Assembly: GCA_902806435.1 (NCBI GenBank)
Contig: CADCWO010000104.1
Location: 1 to 58,057, forward strand
Source of the DNA: an uncultured Synechococcales cyanobacterium
GTDB taxonomy: Bacteria > Cyanobacteriota > Cyanobacteriia > Thermosynechococcales > Thermosynechococcaceae
DNA length: 58,057 bases
Direction of reading: 5' to 3'
Position numbers and translations under genes: made by a program. The notes under the pieces are model-generated. The model saw only the letters and a list, made by a program, of their open reading frames with translations. It was not told the DNA's origin and ran no database searches. This document shows positions 50,097-58,057 of this stretch, piece after piece. The first letter of the stretch is position 1; every line of letters starts with the position of its first letter.

Positions 50097-51359
50097 ATGA
50101 TATTTGGAGAGATATTTTATGCCATATTTCTAATTTTATCGCTGTTTATTTACTGGGCTGTAGATAGCAAATTAAGAGTTGGTGTAATTGCAGCTTCTGG
50201 TGTTGCTTTTTATGCTTACTATGCTAACTATTGGGTACTTTTACTAGTTGGAATAACTTTAGTATCGTGGGCTACATTGCTTTGGTCACCGCTACAAGTT
50301 GCAGTAGGTAATGGTACCGCAGCTTCTTCTGCGCCGCTTCAGAACAACCGTCATAGTAACGCACTAGCCATAGCATTCCATGGGAAAACCGAAAGCAACT
50401 TCAGCCAAGGGTTAGCGCTCGCAACGATTCCAATATTTGTATGTATCCTTGGCTACTTTAAATACGGTGGTTTTATTCGAAGCATATTTACGGGAGGAGA
50501 AGTGCAGCCCGTTATTGTTCCTTTAGCAATTTCATTTTTTACTTTTGAATTTATTCATGTTGCCTATGAAAAATACAAAGGCAATTTAGAAAAAGTAAGT
50601 TTATTAGACTATTTTTCTTTTATTTTCTTCTTCCCAACAATGATTGCTGGCCCGATAAAAAGGTACGGCCAGTTTTCGCAGCAGCTTGAGGCAGCAACAT
50701 TAACAGCCAAAGATTTTTTGGAGGGTTTGTTTAGAATTATCCTCGGGCTTACTAAGAAGGTTGTTATTGCCGATAATTTGAACACCTACATTCAAGAGAT
50801 CGGCTCTCCAGAAAAAACCCAAAACACAGTTTTATTAAGTGGGGCAATTTTTTTGTACGGTTTTCGGATTTACATGGATTTTTCTGGATATAGTGATATT
50901 GCGATCGGCAGTGCCCGACTTTTTGGGATTAAAGTTCCAGAAAACTTCAACTACCCTTATTTACAAACCAACATTACTGCTTTTTGGCGGCACTGGCATA
51001 TTAGCTTGTATACCTGGCTAGTTGATTATGTTTACATCCCCTTAGGCGGAAGCCGGGTTGGTGTTTCTCGCGCCTTACTCAACGTTTTAATCACAATGGT
51101 GATTTCTGGGATCTGGCATGGTGCAGCTTGGAACTTCATTTTATGGGGTTTGTGGCACGGCATTTTGTTAGTCATTCACAAAATTTATGCTGATTCTGTC
51201 AAGCCGAACATTAAACCAGATGTCTTACAGGGTAAGTACTATCAAGTTTTAAGTTATTTACTGACTATGGTTGCTGTGTGGTTTGGCTGGTGTCTATTTA
51301 TGTGGCCCCTAGCTGATGTCAGCCGTTATTTACAACTTCTTGTGAGGGCAGTAACATGA
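50097..51359 (+). CDS. MBOAT O-acyltransferase (DltB/AlgI-like)
   Basis: 420 residues with about eleven membrane helices. Family signatures: FFPTMIAGPIKRYGQF, the FWRHWHISLYTWLVDYVYIPLGG block (His299, His301) and the catalytic His341 in ISGIWHGAAWNF. These enzymes take an acyl group from a cytoplasmic donor and pass it across the membrane to an outside acceptor. The 5' half is AT-rich, suggesting transfer from elsewhere. The stop overlaps the start of the 36-residue peptide gene (ATGA). No ribosome site is obvious before the ATG. Confidence 0.92.
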   Translation: MIFGEIFYAIFLILSLFIYWAVDSKLRVGVIAASGVAFYAYYANYWVLLLVGITLVSWATLLWSPLQVAVGNGTAASSAPLQNNRHSNALAIAFHGKTESNFSQGLALATIPIFVCILGYFKYGGFIRSIFTGGEVQPVIVPLAISFFTFEFIHVAYEKYKGNLEKVSLLDYFSFIFFFPTMIAGPIKRYGQFSQQLEAATLTAKDFLEGLFRIILGLTKKVVIADNLNTYIQEIGSPEKTQNTVLLSGAIFLYGFRIYMDFSGYSDIAIGSARLFGIKVPENFNYPYLQTNITAFWRHWHISLYTWLVDYVYIPLGGSRVGVSRALLNVLITMVISGIWHGAAWNFILWGLWHGILLVIHKIYADSVKPNIKPDVLQGKYYQVLSYLLTMVAVWFGWCLFMWPLADVSRYLQLLVRAVT

Positions 51360-51466
51360 GGCAGTTTTTGCTGGAGATCAGTCTCGCCTTTATCATGTTG
51401 TTTCACGTTTTTTTGATCTTAAGTTTGGGGGCCTCCAGTAGCGAGTTTATCTACATAGATTTTTAG
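51356..51466 (+). CDS. DltX-like micropeptide, probable acyl shuttle
   Basis: 36 residues, below usual gene-calling limits. A short N-terminus with Arg2, one membrane helix (ISLAFIMLFHVFLILSLGA) and the C-terminal sequence SSEFIYIDF, predicted outside. DltX of Gram-positive bacteria is a similar one-helix peptide encoded with dltB and dltD whose C-terminus reads FIYNEF as I recall, with the Tyr taking the acyl group. Here Tyr33 would be that residue. The start overlaps the MBOAT stop by ATGA, and the SGNH gene follows. The order MBOAT, micropeptide, SGNH supports the call. Confidence 0.65.
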   Translation: MRQFLLEISLAFIMLFHVFLILSLGASSSEFIYIDF

Positions 51467-51496
51467 TTGAATAGATTGAAAGGCAGGGGGGTTGTT

Positions 51497-52672
51497 GTGT
51501 CATCAAGACGGAATATCTATGTAGATTACCTGGGTTGGTTAAACCCAGCCTCTGCACAACGGATTTTAATCCTTTTTCTGATTGGCTTACTGGTAGCAGA
51601 GCTTTGTCTGCGCATTCTAAATCCGCAGTACTCGCGTACAGCCGTTAGTTCTCTGCACGGAACCCGTGCCATTTTCCAACAGGCTGTTGAATACCGTGAG
51701 GCCAAAATTATTGCTGTTGGGGACTCTACATTAGTTGGAGGTGGCGTCTACGACCACAACAAAACTGTCATGGGCCTCTTGGCAAACGCTTTAGAGACAA
51801 AACCCCGTTTGTTTAACTTGGCAGTTCCGGGAGGGGATGCCACGACTTCAGCGCTTCTTTTAGACAGTGTTAAGAAAGCAGGAGTAAAAAATGTAGAAAG
51901 GGTGATCATTGAAGTCATACCTAGCAAGTTTCGCGTCTATGAAGCAGGAGCGGTGACTTCTAAAGATACAGCTAAAGGTACGGCTGAGTCCCTGCAACGC
52001 TACATACCATTTATCAATCCTCAAGCTTTCGGTCTAGATGTGCCGAAGTTACCCTACACTGACCAGTTTGAAGTTGCAGCAGAGTGGATGCTGGGCAACC
52101 TGTCGATGCTTTACCGTCACCGAGATTTTTTGCGCACGGAATATGTTGGCAATTATCCAGCTCTCTGGTTTGTTGGTACGTTGATCCCCCGCCCGATGCT
52201 GGCACGCTTGTTTCCGAGTAAAGCGGAGGGCACCAATCGGTTAGCGGCCCGGACTGACGATTTTCCCTTTAAACCGGAGTTCGTCTCAGAACCGAATAGC
52301 CGTCTACCCCGATTTACACCCCATACGCAAGGTGATTATCTAGAACAGGCAGTCGCGATCGCTAAAAGCATCAGTTCTAAGCCGCCGATTATTCTTTCCT
52401 TTCCTACCCATTACGAGTATGACCAAATCAATACCGAACAACGGCACTACTATTTGAGGTCTTTGCAGGAGTATAAGCATTACTTACAGACCGTTGCGGC
52501 TCAATCTGGGAGTGAACTTGTGGTCATTCCCTCAGAAAAGTTTCAAGCCCCAGAACTGTGGACCCGTACTCCAGCTCACTTTAACGCCAGAGGATCAATG
52601 GTTATATGGAAAATGATGCAGCCCCAGCTTTGCTCGCTATATTCCTCTACCTGTAAGCCTCAAAGTGCCTGA
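51497..52672 (+). CDS. SGNH/DltD-like membrane-anchored acyl-transfer protein
   Basis: 391 residues from the GTG at 51497, which has AGGCAGGGGG six bases upstream. TTG at 51467, right after the micropeptide stop, is the alternative. One membrane helix near 23-43 (ILILFLIGLLVAELCLRIL), then an outside SGNH hydrolase-type domain: nucleophile in AVGDSTLVGGG (Ser77), Gly-Asp-Ala in VPGGDATTS, and His361 in TPAHFNARGS. The usual Asp of DxxH is Thr358. DltD and AlgJ/AlgX proteins of this type place acyl groups on outside polymers. It is the third gene of the cassette. Confidence 0.8.
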   Translation: MSSRRNIYVDYLGWLNPASAQRILILFLIGLLVAELCLRILNPQYSRTAVSSLHGTRAIFQQAVEYREAKIIAVGDSTLVGGGVYDHNKTVMGLLANALETKPRLFNLAVPGGDATTSALLLDSVKKAGVKNVERVIIEVIPSKFRVYEAGAVTSKDTAKGTAESLQRYIPFINPQAFGLDVPKLPYTDQFEVAAEWMLGNLSMLYRHRDFLRTEYVGNYPALWFVGTLIPRPMLARLFPSKAEGTNRLAARTDDFPFKPEFVSEPNSRLPRFTPHTQGDYLEQAVAIAKSISSKPPIILSFPTHYEYDQINTEQRHYYLRSLQEYKHYLQTVAAQSGSELVVIPSEKFQAPELWTRTPAHFNARGSMVIWKMMQPQLCSLYSSTCKPQSA

Positions 52673-52819
52673 AGTAAATGATGAAGCTACAGGCAACGAT
52701 TGTGATAGTACGCAAAACTAGGGAAAACAAGCAGATCGGCACGCCCCTTAACGGGTAAAATAAGTTTCTAGAAGCTCGTTATTTAGCACAAACAAAGCTG
52801 GATTAGGTTGAGAGGCACA

Positions 52820-52960
52820 ATGGATTTTTTAAATAGTTTTTTGAGTGGCTTTGGGAACGTGAACTGGGAAGTAATCGCTCAGCTATCAATGGTTGGTTTA
52901 ATTATTCTGGCTGGTCCAGCCGTAATATTTTTACTGGCAGCTAGAGGTGGTGATCTCTAG
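52820..52960 (+). CDS. psb30: Photosystem II protein Psb30 (Ycf12)
   Basis: 46 residues, one membrane helix. The sequence [20 protein letters not shown] followed by a [14 protein letters not shown] ending closely follows Psb30/Ycf12 as I remember it from Thermosynechococcus. It is a small subunit of the PSII core near cytochrome b559. Too short for default gene callers. GAGAGG lies five bases before the ATG. It converges on recJ with 13 bp between stops. Confidence 0.88.
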   Translation: MDFLNSFLSGFGNVNWEVIAQLSMVGLIILAGPAVIFLLAARGGDL

Positions 52961-52973
52961 GGTTTGATTGTTC

Positions 52974-55424
52974 TCAAGCTTGCACCTGAACTGTGTGCAA
53001 GCTCATTGCTGACAACTGCTCAGCAGAAGAAAGATACCAGCACCGCAGCTGCTCTAGCTCTTGGGCTAAAGAGCTGGTTTCTGGAAACTCAGAGCAAGGA
53101 TAGCCAAGTTCACGCAAAGCCGAAACTAGGGTAGAAGGGGCAACCCACCATTGCTGACCAAGCTGAAGTAAGTTGAGCTGCTCAGGAGAGGTGCTTAAAA
53201 GTGCTTCTAACTGTGCTCGCAATTGAATAGCCTGAGGGAGTTCAGGAAGACCTTTGCGAACGTAGACTTGCTGAGGTTTGCCCAAAGCTAGAAGCCAGCC
53301 CAGATGAATCCATGAGGGGGGCAATGTCCACAGAATTAGCACTTCACAGCTCCGGCGGGGGCGATCGTATTCAATCAGTTTGGTAGTAGAACTCGATAAA
53401 CAAGGTCTTTGAGCGCCATAGAGCAAGATGTTTCCCTGGATTTGGGGCAGTAGCTCGTTGAGTGAATCTAAAGTAAACCAATCAGGCTTTGTCGTAATAG
53501 TGGGTGGTCCGGAACAGCATAAAGCTAAGTTGAAATTGGCTGTCTTAGCTACCGGTAGCATTGAAAGCATTTTTCCTTGTCTTATGGCTGCACTTCCCCG
53601 TTTAGGTTTAGTTTGCAGGATATCGAATTTGAGGGTCGGCTGGTGAGCATCTAGCTGGATACCAACCAGTTCTAACTCCAAATTACTACTACCATTCCAA
53701 CAATTTTCTCGCAGGCGATAGGCAACATCTACTTGCTCTGGTAGCGGATAGTATTGACCCCAGTTCCAAGCGATCGCTTTAATCGTAATTCCCTGGGAGT
53801 GAGCTTGGGTCAGTGTGAGTTTGAGGTGAGCCAGTCCTTTACCTATTCTTTTTTGCTCCCTCACTTGCACCTGCGGCATCCAGAATACAGGATCTGGGTT
53901 ATCAATTCCGCACGGATGCAGGGCATCGATTTGTTGGTAAAGCTCCAGATTAATTTGATCCAAGCTAGCCTGGACATCAACCTTAACCAGCGGTTTCAAA
54001 TGTTCTGGTTTCAGGTGCTGATGAGCAAAGGCACTCAGTCGCGATCGCACCTGCTCTAGCTGCTCTGCTAAAAAAGAGAAGCCCCCTGCCGCTCGATGTC
54101 CGCCAAATTTTTCCAATAAATCCTGGCAGAACTGTAAGGCTTCAAACACCGGGAATTCTGGAATGCTGCGAGCTGACCCCCGAATGTACTGTTGAGCGTC
54201 ATCTTCGTAGGTGCCAATAAATACAGGCACCCCGTAGCGTTCCACCAAGCGAGAGGCGACGATGCCAATTACTCCGTGATGCCAATCTGGCTGCACAATT
54301 ACCAGCACCCGGGTTTGCTGCAAATTAATTTCACTGCGCTCACACCAAGCGATCGCTTGCTGCTCAATTTGCTCACATAATTGCTGACGGTGTTGATTGA
54401 TTTGTTCGCACTGCATCGCCCGCTCCAAGGCCACTCCCCAGTCATCGGTTGTGAGTAACTCAATCACAATTGCTGGGTCCGCAATTCGGCCTACGGCATT
54501 GATCCGGGGCCCTAGTCGAAAGCCAATATCTTCTGGTTTTAAGGTTTTTGTCTCTCCACTTAGCCCTGCCACCTGGATTAATGCCTGCACACCTGCCAAT
54601 TTTGACTGCGGCAGCAGTTTTAAGCCCCGCCGTACCCAACGCCGATTCACCCCTGTCAGCGGGGCCAGATCCGCAATCGTACCCAGGGTGAACAATTCTA
54701 GGAGCGGGGTAATCAGTTCCTGAGTTTTTCCTAAGTGCTGAGCTAAAGTCACGGCCAGGATATAGGCAACTCCCACCCCAGCAAGACCTCGATAGGGAGA
54801 ACCTAACTGGATCAACTTTGGGTTGAGGATGGCATTGGCTGGCGGAACTTCCGGGGGAACATCGTGGTGGTCTGTGATAATCACAACTAAACCCAACGCC
54901 CGCGCAGCGGCGATTGGCTGCACAGCGGCAATACCGTTATCCACGGTCAAAATCAACCGTACCCCTTCTGCGTGCAACTCCTCCACAATCCGCTGGTTGA
55001 TGCCATAGCCCTCACTCATCCGGCTGGGGATGGCATAATCCACACAGGCACCCAGTAACCGTAGAGATCGCAGCAACAGAGCCGTACTGGTCATGCCATC
55101 TGCGTCGTAGTCCCCACAAATCGCAATTTTGTCCCTGGCGGCGATCGCGCTTTGCAATAACTCCAAACTGGTTGCAAGGTCAGGGAATTCTGCTAATGGT
55201 GAAGGCAGTACTTGAGACTCCGGCTCCAAAAATGCTTGCACCTGTTCCGGTGTAGTGACACCCCGATTAATCAACACCTGCGCCAATAAGGGAGATAAAC
55301 CTGTAGCCTCGGCGATCTGAGTTGCCCGTTCTACCTGAGTAGAGGAAATTTGCCACCGCTGTTTGGGCAATTGCCGGAATTGGCGGGGTTGATGGACAGG
55401 TTCAGGTGCGTTTGGCTCTAGCAC
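52974..55424 (-). CDS. recJ: Single-stranded-DNA-specific exonuclease RecJ
   Basis: 816 residues. DHH-family 5'-3' exonuclease: motif I GDYDADGMTSTALL, motif II VDNGIAA, motif III TDHHDVPPE, then the DHHA1 domain with FGGHRAAGGFSF and an OB fold. It is longer than the E. coli enzyme (577 residues), with about 200 extra C-terminal residues, as in other cyanobacteria I recall. Its last codons overlap a hairpin shared with psb30. An sbcD-like nuclease gene lies 93 bp upstream on the same strand. Confidence 0.94.
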   Translation of the reverse strand: MLEPNAPEPVHQPRQFRQLPKQRWQISSTQVERATQIAEATGLSPLLAQVLINRGVTTPEQVQAFLEPESQVLPSPLAEFPDLATSLELLQSAIAARDKIAICGDYDADGMTSTALLLRSLRLLGACVDYAIPSRMSEGYGINQRIVEELHAEGVRLILTVDNGIAAVQPIAAARALGLVVIITDHHDVPPEVPPANAILNPKLIQLGSPYRGLAGVGVAYILAVTLAQHLGKTQELITPLLELFTLGTIADLAPLTGVNRRWVRRGLKLLPQSKLAGVQALIQVAGLSGETKTLKPEDIGFRLGPRINAVGRIADPAIVIELLTTDDWGVALERAMQCEQINQHRQQLCEQIEQQAIAWCERSEINLQQTRVLVIVQPDWHHGVIGIVASRLVERYGVPVFIGTYEDDAQQYIRGSARSIPEFPVFEALQFCQDLLEKFGGHRAAGGFSFLAEQLEQVRSRLSAFAHQHLKPEHLKPLVKVDVQASLDQINLELYQQIDALHPCGIDNPDPVFWMPQVQVREQKRIGKGLAHLKLTLTQAHSQGITIKAIAWNWGQYYPLPEQVDVAYRLRENCWNGSSNLELELVGIQLDAHQPTLKFDILQTKPKRGSAAIRQGKMLSMLPVAKTANFNLALCCSGPPTITTKPDWFTLDSLNELLPQIQGNILLYGAQRPCLSSSTTKLIEYDRPRRSCEVLILWTLPPSWIHLGWLLALGKPQQVYVRKGLPELPQAIQLRAQLEALLSTSPEQLNLLQLGQQWWVAPSTLVSALRELGYPCSEFPETSSLAQELEQLRCWYLSSAEQLSAMSLHTVQVQA
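52977..53003. terminator. Hairpin between psb30 and recJ
   Basis: AGCTTGCAC (52977-52985) pairs with GTGCAAGCT (52995-53003) around a nine-base loop. It sits just after psb30 and inside the last codons of recJ, so it may end both transcripts. No T-run follows on the psb30 side. Confidence 0.45.
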
Positions 55425-55517
55425 GGGAACTTTAATTCAAGCATTTGGCTTAATTAATCTCTATAGAACAAATTTATCGCGAGCGCTGATCAGTGTGTAG
55501 ATTGAGCGATCTCAAAG

Positions 55518-56822
55518 TTAAAGCAGACGTAGTTGAGTTCCCTTATCTTCTACCACTACCTGGTCTTTAGAGGTGTCTTCCTCGCTAAGTGAATTCAACC
55601 ACGCCTCCCCGTCAGCAGCTAATAAACTTTGGGCTGCCTCGCGCATAGCGTCGGCAATGTTCTTCAGGTCTTCCCGACTGGTGAGATAAGCTTGCAAAGC
55701 GTCTAAGGGGGCAATACCACTGCCAGCCCCTAGCTCCGGCAACCGTGGCCGTGCCAGTTGACTGACTAGTTCAGGATGAATCGTGTAGCTGTGGGCGGTA
55801 CTTAAAGATTGGTGGAGTGGGGCTGTATCAATGTGATCCAGTTGATCAGCCCGGATTTTGTAGATCAGCCGGACGATCGCATCTTGAATAACTTCTGGTT
55901 TAATCGCCTGCATCAGGACCGATTGAGGGTCTTCAACTCCAGACAGATCAACATTTAGGGTTCGGAAAGAACGCACAGATAAGGGACAAAACTGGAACCG
56001 CGTTTGACCTCGCTCTACTTCCACTAGCATGAAGCCTTTATCTTCGTGTTCTTCGCCAAAATCGACACGTTCAATGCTGCCAGGGTAGACCACCGGAGGT
56101 TGGTAGCACAGGATTTGATGCTTGTGCACATGTCCTAGAGCCACATAGTCAAAACAGGGCCGAACCAGCAGGGACATGGGGACGGTAAACCCTTTACCAA
56201 CGGCCAAAAATCGCTCAGCCCCATAGTGGGCGGTATCGATCATTAAGTGGGCTAGCAGCACCGTGGGCACGTCAGCGTCTAATCGCCGGATTTCTCCTTC
56301 TAAGGCTACGACTAGACGGCTAATCAACAATTGGTTCACATCAGCCAGGGAAACTCCTTCCGTTTCAGGCCGTGTAAGAAGGGTGGAACGAGTAAGCCAG
56401 GGCAGCGTGATCACCTGCACAGGGCCGTTTTGGGTTTGAATTCGGTGAGTTTCCAGGCGGTCGCCAACCACAAATCCGGGTACCCCCAAGGTGCGGTAAA
56501 TGCACAAACTGGCTCCCCCTTGCCCTTGGGAGTGCTGGTCGTGGTTGCCTACTAGGAGAACTGTGGGGATGCCAGCATCAACCAAACGCCGAAACTGGTT
56601 GGCAAAGGCTTCCTGGACTATAGGTGGCGGGGTGGCATCTGGGAAGGCGTCACCGCCAAATAGCACTAAATCGACAGGTTCGGCGATCGCGCGGTCAATA
56701 CAACAACTCAGGGAACGAACAAAATCCTCAAATCGGGTATTTAGCCCACTGACTGGATTCAATCGCCCATGGGAAAAACCACTTCCCAAATGGACATCAG
56801 ATAGGTGAAGGATTTTGATCAT
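55518..56822 (-). CDS. sbcD: SbcD/Mre11-like DNA repair exonuclease
   Basis: 434 residues. Calcineurin-type metallophosphoesterase with HLSDVHLGS, LFGGDAFPD, LLVGNHDQH, LAHLMID and ALGHVHKHQ, giving the full two-metal site. A capping domain (about 290-400) follows. It is the nuclease half of the SbcCD/Mre11-Rad50 type complex. The ATPase partner sbcC, usually adjacent, is absent here. ATG at 56822. It precedes recJ on the same strand, so a repair pair. Confidence 0.88.
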   Translation of the reverse strand: MIKILHLSDVHLGSGFSHGRLNPVSGLNTRFEDFVRSLSCCIDRAIAEPVDLVLFGGDAFPDATPPPIVQEAFANQFRRLVDAGIPTVLLVGNHDQHSQGQGGASLCIYRTLGVPGFVVGDRLETHRIQTQNGPVQVITLPWLTRSTLLTRPETEGVSLADVNQLLISRLVVALEGEIRRLDADVPTVLLAHLMIDTAHYGAERFLAVGKGFTVPMSLLVRPCFDYVALGHVHKHQILCYQPPVVYPGSIERVDFGEEHEDKGFMLVEVERGQTRFQFCPLSVRSFRTLNVDLSGVEDPQSVLMQAIKPEVIQDAIVRLIYKIRADQLDHIDTAPLHQSLSTAHSYTIHPELVSQLARPRLPELGAGSGIAPLDALQAYLTSREDLKNIADAMREAAQSLLAADGEAWLNSLSEEDTSKDQVVVEDKGTQLRLL

Positions 56823-57012
56823 TGATTCAGTACCACATCCTTGAGTTACCTAGGACTCACTCACCAGTTGCAATCACAGCATTAAATTCCTGTTTTACTG
56901 AACTTCTAAGGCTGGAAGTCACTGTAGATAACTAGGAGTCTAACTTAACAACGTAGTGAAGACCTTAGGATTGAACTAAGGAGGGCTTGGTACTTTAGGC
57001 TAACTTATAATC

Positions 57013-57789
57013 TCATTTTTTCTTCACCAAAGCTTTTTCTGAAATTGCCCGCTCAATAAACTGAAGTTTTGGTCGTGGCACTTCTTCAATGCGAATTTGC
57101 AGGTTTACAGCTTTCACTTTCATTTGCAAGCTTATATACGACAGTAGGGCGTAGATAAAAACAACAATTCCCATCATCTCAAAGAATTCCTCGATGCTTA
57201 CTATCAGAACGTACGCCATGTTTTCCTGACCGTAGAAATCTGTCTGATATGCACCTACTAATTCCATGCCTAAGGCACCTGCAAGATAGACTAGCCCAGC
57301 CAGTAGAAAGAGACGCCTTGTCTTGCCAGGAAGATGGGCAAGGAATCTTAGATATGCCAATACAAACAAAAGAACAAGGGCAGCAGCAGGAATTACCCAA
57401 GCGAAATACAACAGGCCACTAGTATTGAGTGCAGATCTTACTGGGTTAATTGCTTCTTCATGGATGCTGGTTGCTTCGTCTACAGATAAATAGAGAAAGA
57501 TGATTGACAGGACCCACCAATGGAGGGAATAGCGGTCACCAGCTCTCTTCCTAATAGAGGCGATTAGGAAGAGCATGCTTGAACAAAATAGTAAGGCAAA
57601 GCAAGAGTATAACGTAGGGATGTTCCCCTCTCTATCAACACTGAAGAGCCGCACGAACCCTAAAAGAGTTTCATATCCTAGGACGAGCTTAGCGAACTGA
57701 CCAGTAATGCTTGCTAATACCAAGCATAAAACTACATAAGTTAAAACCTGGGTAACTCTCTTTGGAGAAACCGAGAACGAAAGATTCAT
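57013..57789 (-). CDS. Polytopic membrane protein of unknown function
   Basis: 258 residues, about six membrane helices. Acidic and His residues recur in or near helices: SVDEATSIHEEAIN (about 100-113), GALGMELVGAYQ, and VSIEEFFEMMGI. The pattern (DE-x4-HEE ... E ... EE-x2-E) might bind metal or a haem, as in some integral membrane hydrolases, but I do not recognise the family. The C-terminal 40 residues are cytoplasmic and basic. It is AT-richer than its left neighbours and borders a transposase remnant. Confidence 0.65.
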   Translation of the reverse strand: MNLSFSVSPKRVTQVLTYVVLCLVLASITGQFAKLVLGYETLLGFVRLFSVDREGNIPTLYSCFALLFCSSMLFLIASIRKRAGDRYSLHWWVLSIIFLYLSVDEATSIHEEAINPVRSALNTSGLLYFAWVIPAAALVLLFVLAYLRFLAHLPGKTRRLFLLAGLVYLAGALGMELVGAYQTDFYGQENMAYVLIVSIEEFFEMMGIVVFIYALLSYISLQMKVKAVNLQIRIEEVPRPKLQFIERAISEKALVKKK

Positions 57790-57857
57790 AGTAGGGTTTT
57801 CTCGATAGATGTAAGAGTTTGAAGCGAGCCCCCCAAATATCTTTTCTGCCTAGTACA

Positions 57858-57871
57858 TGGCATCCATGCCA
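57858..57871. repeat. Palindrome upstream of the 57789 gene
   Basis: TGGCAT and ATGCCA flank CC, 14 bp, about 70 bp before the ATG of the membrane protein gene on the minus strand. Operator-like in size and position; no regulator known. Confidence 0.3.
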
Positions 57872-57984
57872 ATGTCACTAAATGTGTTTACCTTTTCTTA
57901 AACTAATTATAATTTTTGCATAACTTTTGAGTGAAGGATAGCCACCAAAACTAGTATTACAACCGCACTTATCTAGTAGATTGT

Positions 57985-58057
57985 TTATTCGGCAGTTCGG
58001 ATAGCTTCAGAGATGCTTTGCCATACTCCTTGTTGTCGCCAGCGAAACAGGTAAGAA
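57985..58057 (-). pseudogene. Transposase fragment at window edge, IS5-like
   Basis: Read from the right edge, the minus strand encodes SYLFRWRQQGVWQSISEAIR then TAE and a stop. The YLFRWRQQGVWQ stretch resembles the helix-turn region of IS4/IS5-group transposases. The frames beyond the stop show no matching transposase continuation, so the element seems cut here. The rest lies outside the window. Confidence 0.5.

Overview
This window is chromosomal DNA from a cyanobacterium. The octamer GCGATCGC (HIP1) recurs throughout. Genes for oxygenic photosynthesis and its regulation are present: psb30/ycf12, the ferredoxin-thioredoxin reductase catalytic subunit, an RpaA-type response regulator, a cyanobacterial-type FtsH, and sufR-sufBCDS. 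Base composition is close to even, with one AT-rich stretch near 49.8-51.5 kb. I cannot name the species. No rRNA, tRNA or CRISPR array was found. The only mobile-element trace is a transposase fragment at the right edge.

Layout. 0-9.7 kb: a divergent Ser/Thr kinase cut by the left edge, a YciI-like protein, ftsH, ssb under a LexA-type box, asnS, a pentapeptide-repeat protein, an FHA-PrsW fusion and the prepilin peptidase pilD. 9.7-22.9 kb: leuB, then a pilI-pilJ-pilL-type chemosensory operon (CheW, MCP, hybrid CheA), a Ski2/ISE2-like RNA helicase and rpaA. 23-36.6 kb: fmt, a tyrS-pyrF-secreted-protein operon, a class A PBP, small cyanobacterial proteins, queF, an HtrA/Deg protease and a PMT-family mannosyltransferase. 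36.6-46 kb: glgP, then the Fe-S assembly locus ftrC-sufB-sufC-sufD-sufS facing sufR across a shared operator region. 46-49.8 kb: pfkA, an M20 amidohydrolase, two half-size UPF0016/GDT1 transporter genes and a YkgJ-type cysteine-cluster protein. 49.8-53 kb: an envelope acylation cassette and psb30. 53-58 kb: recJ, an sbcD-like nuclease gene, an unrecognised membrane protein and the transposase remnant.

The most interesting locus is 50097-52672. An MBOAT O-acyltransferase gene overlaps by ATGA a 36-codon gene for a single-pass micropeptide ending FIYIDF. An SGNH/DltD-like membrane-anchored protein follows at once. This is the gene logic of the Gram-positive DltB-DltX-DltD pathway, in which DltX carries an acyl group on a C-terminal tyrosine motif. 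Here it appears in a cyanobacterium with no visible dltA or dltC, so it may be an undescribed polysaccharide or envelope acylation system.

Other points of note are a kinase with GFG in place of DFG and an apparent C-terminal frameshift, ftrC placed next to the SufR operator, several long perfect palindromes at gene ends, and small genes below usual calling cut-offs (the DltX-like peptide and psb30).
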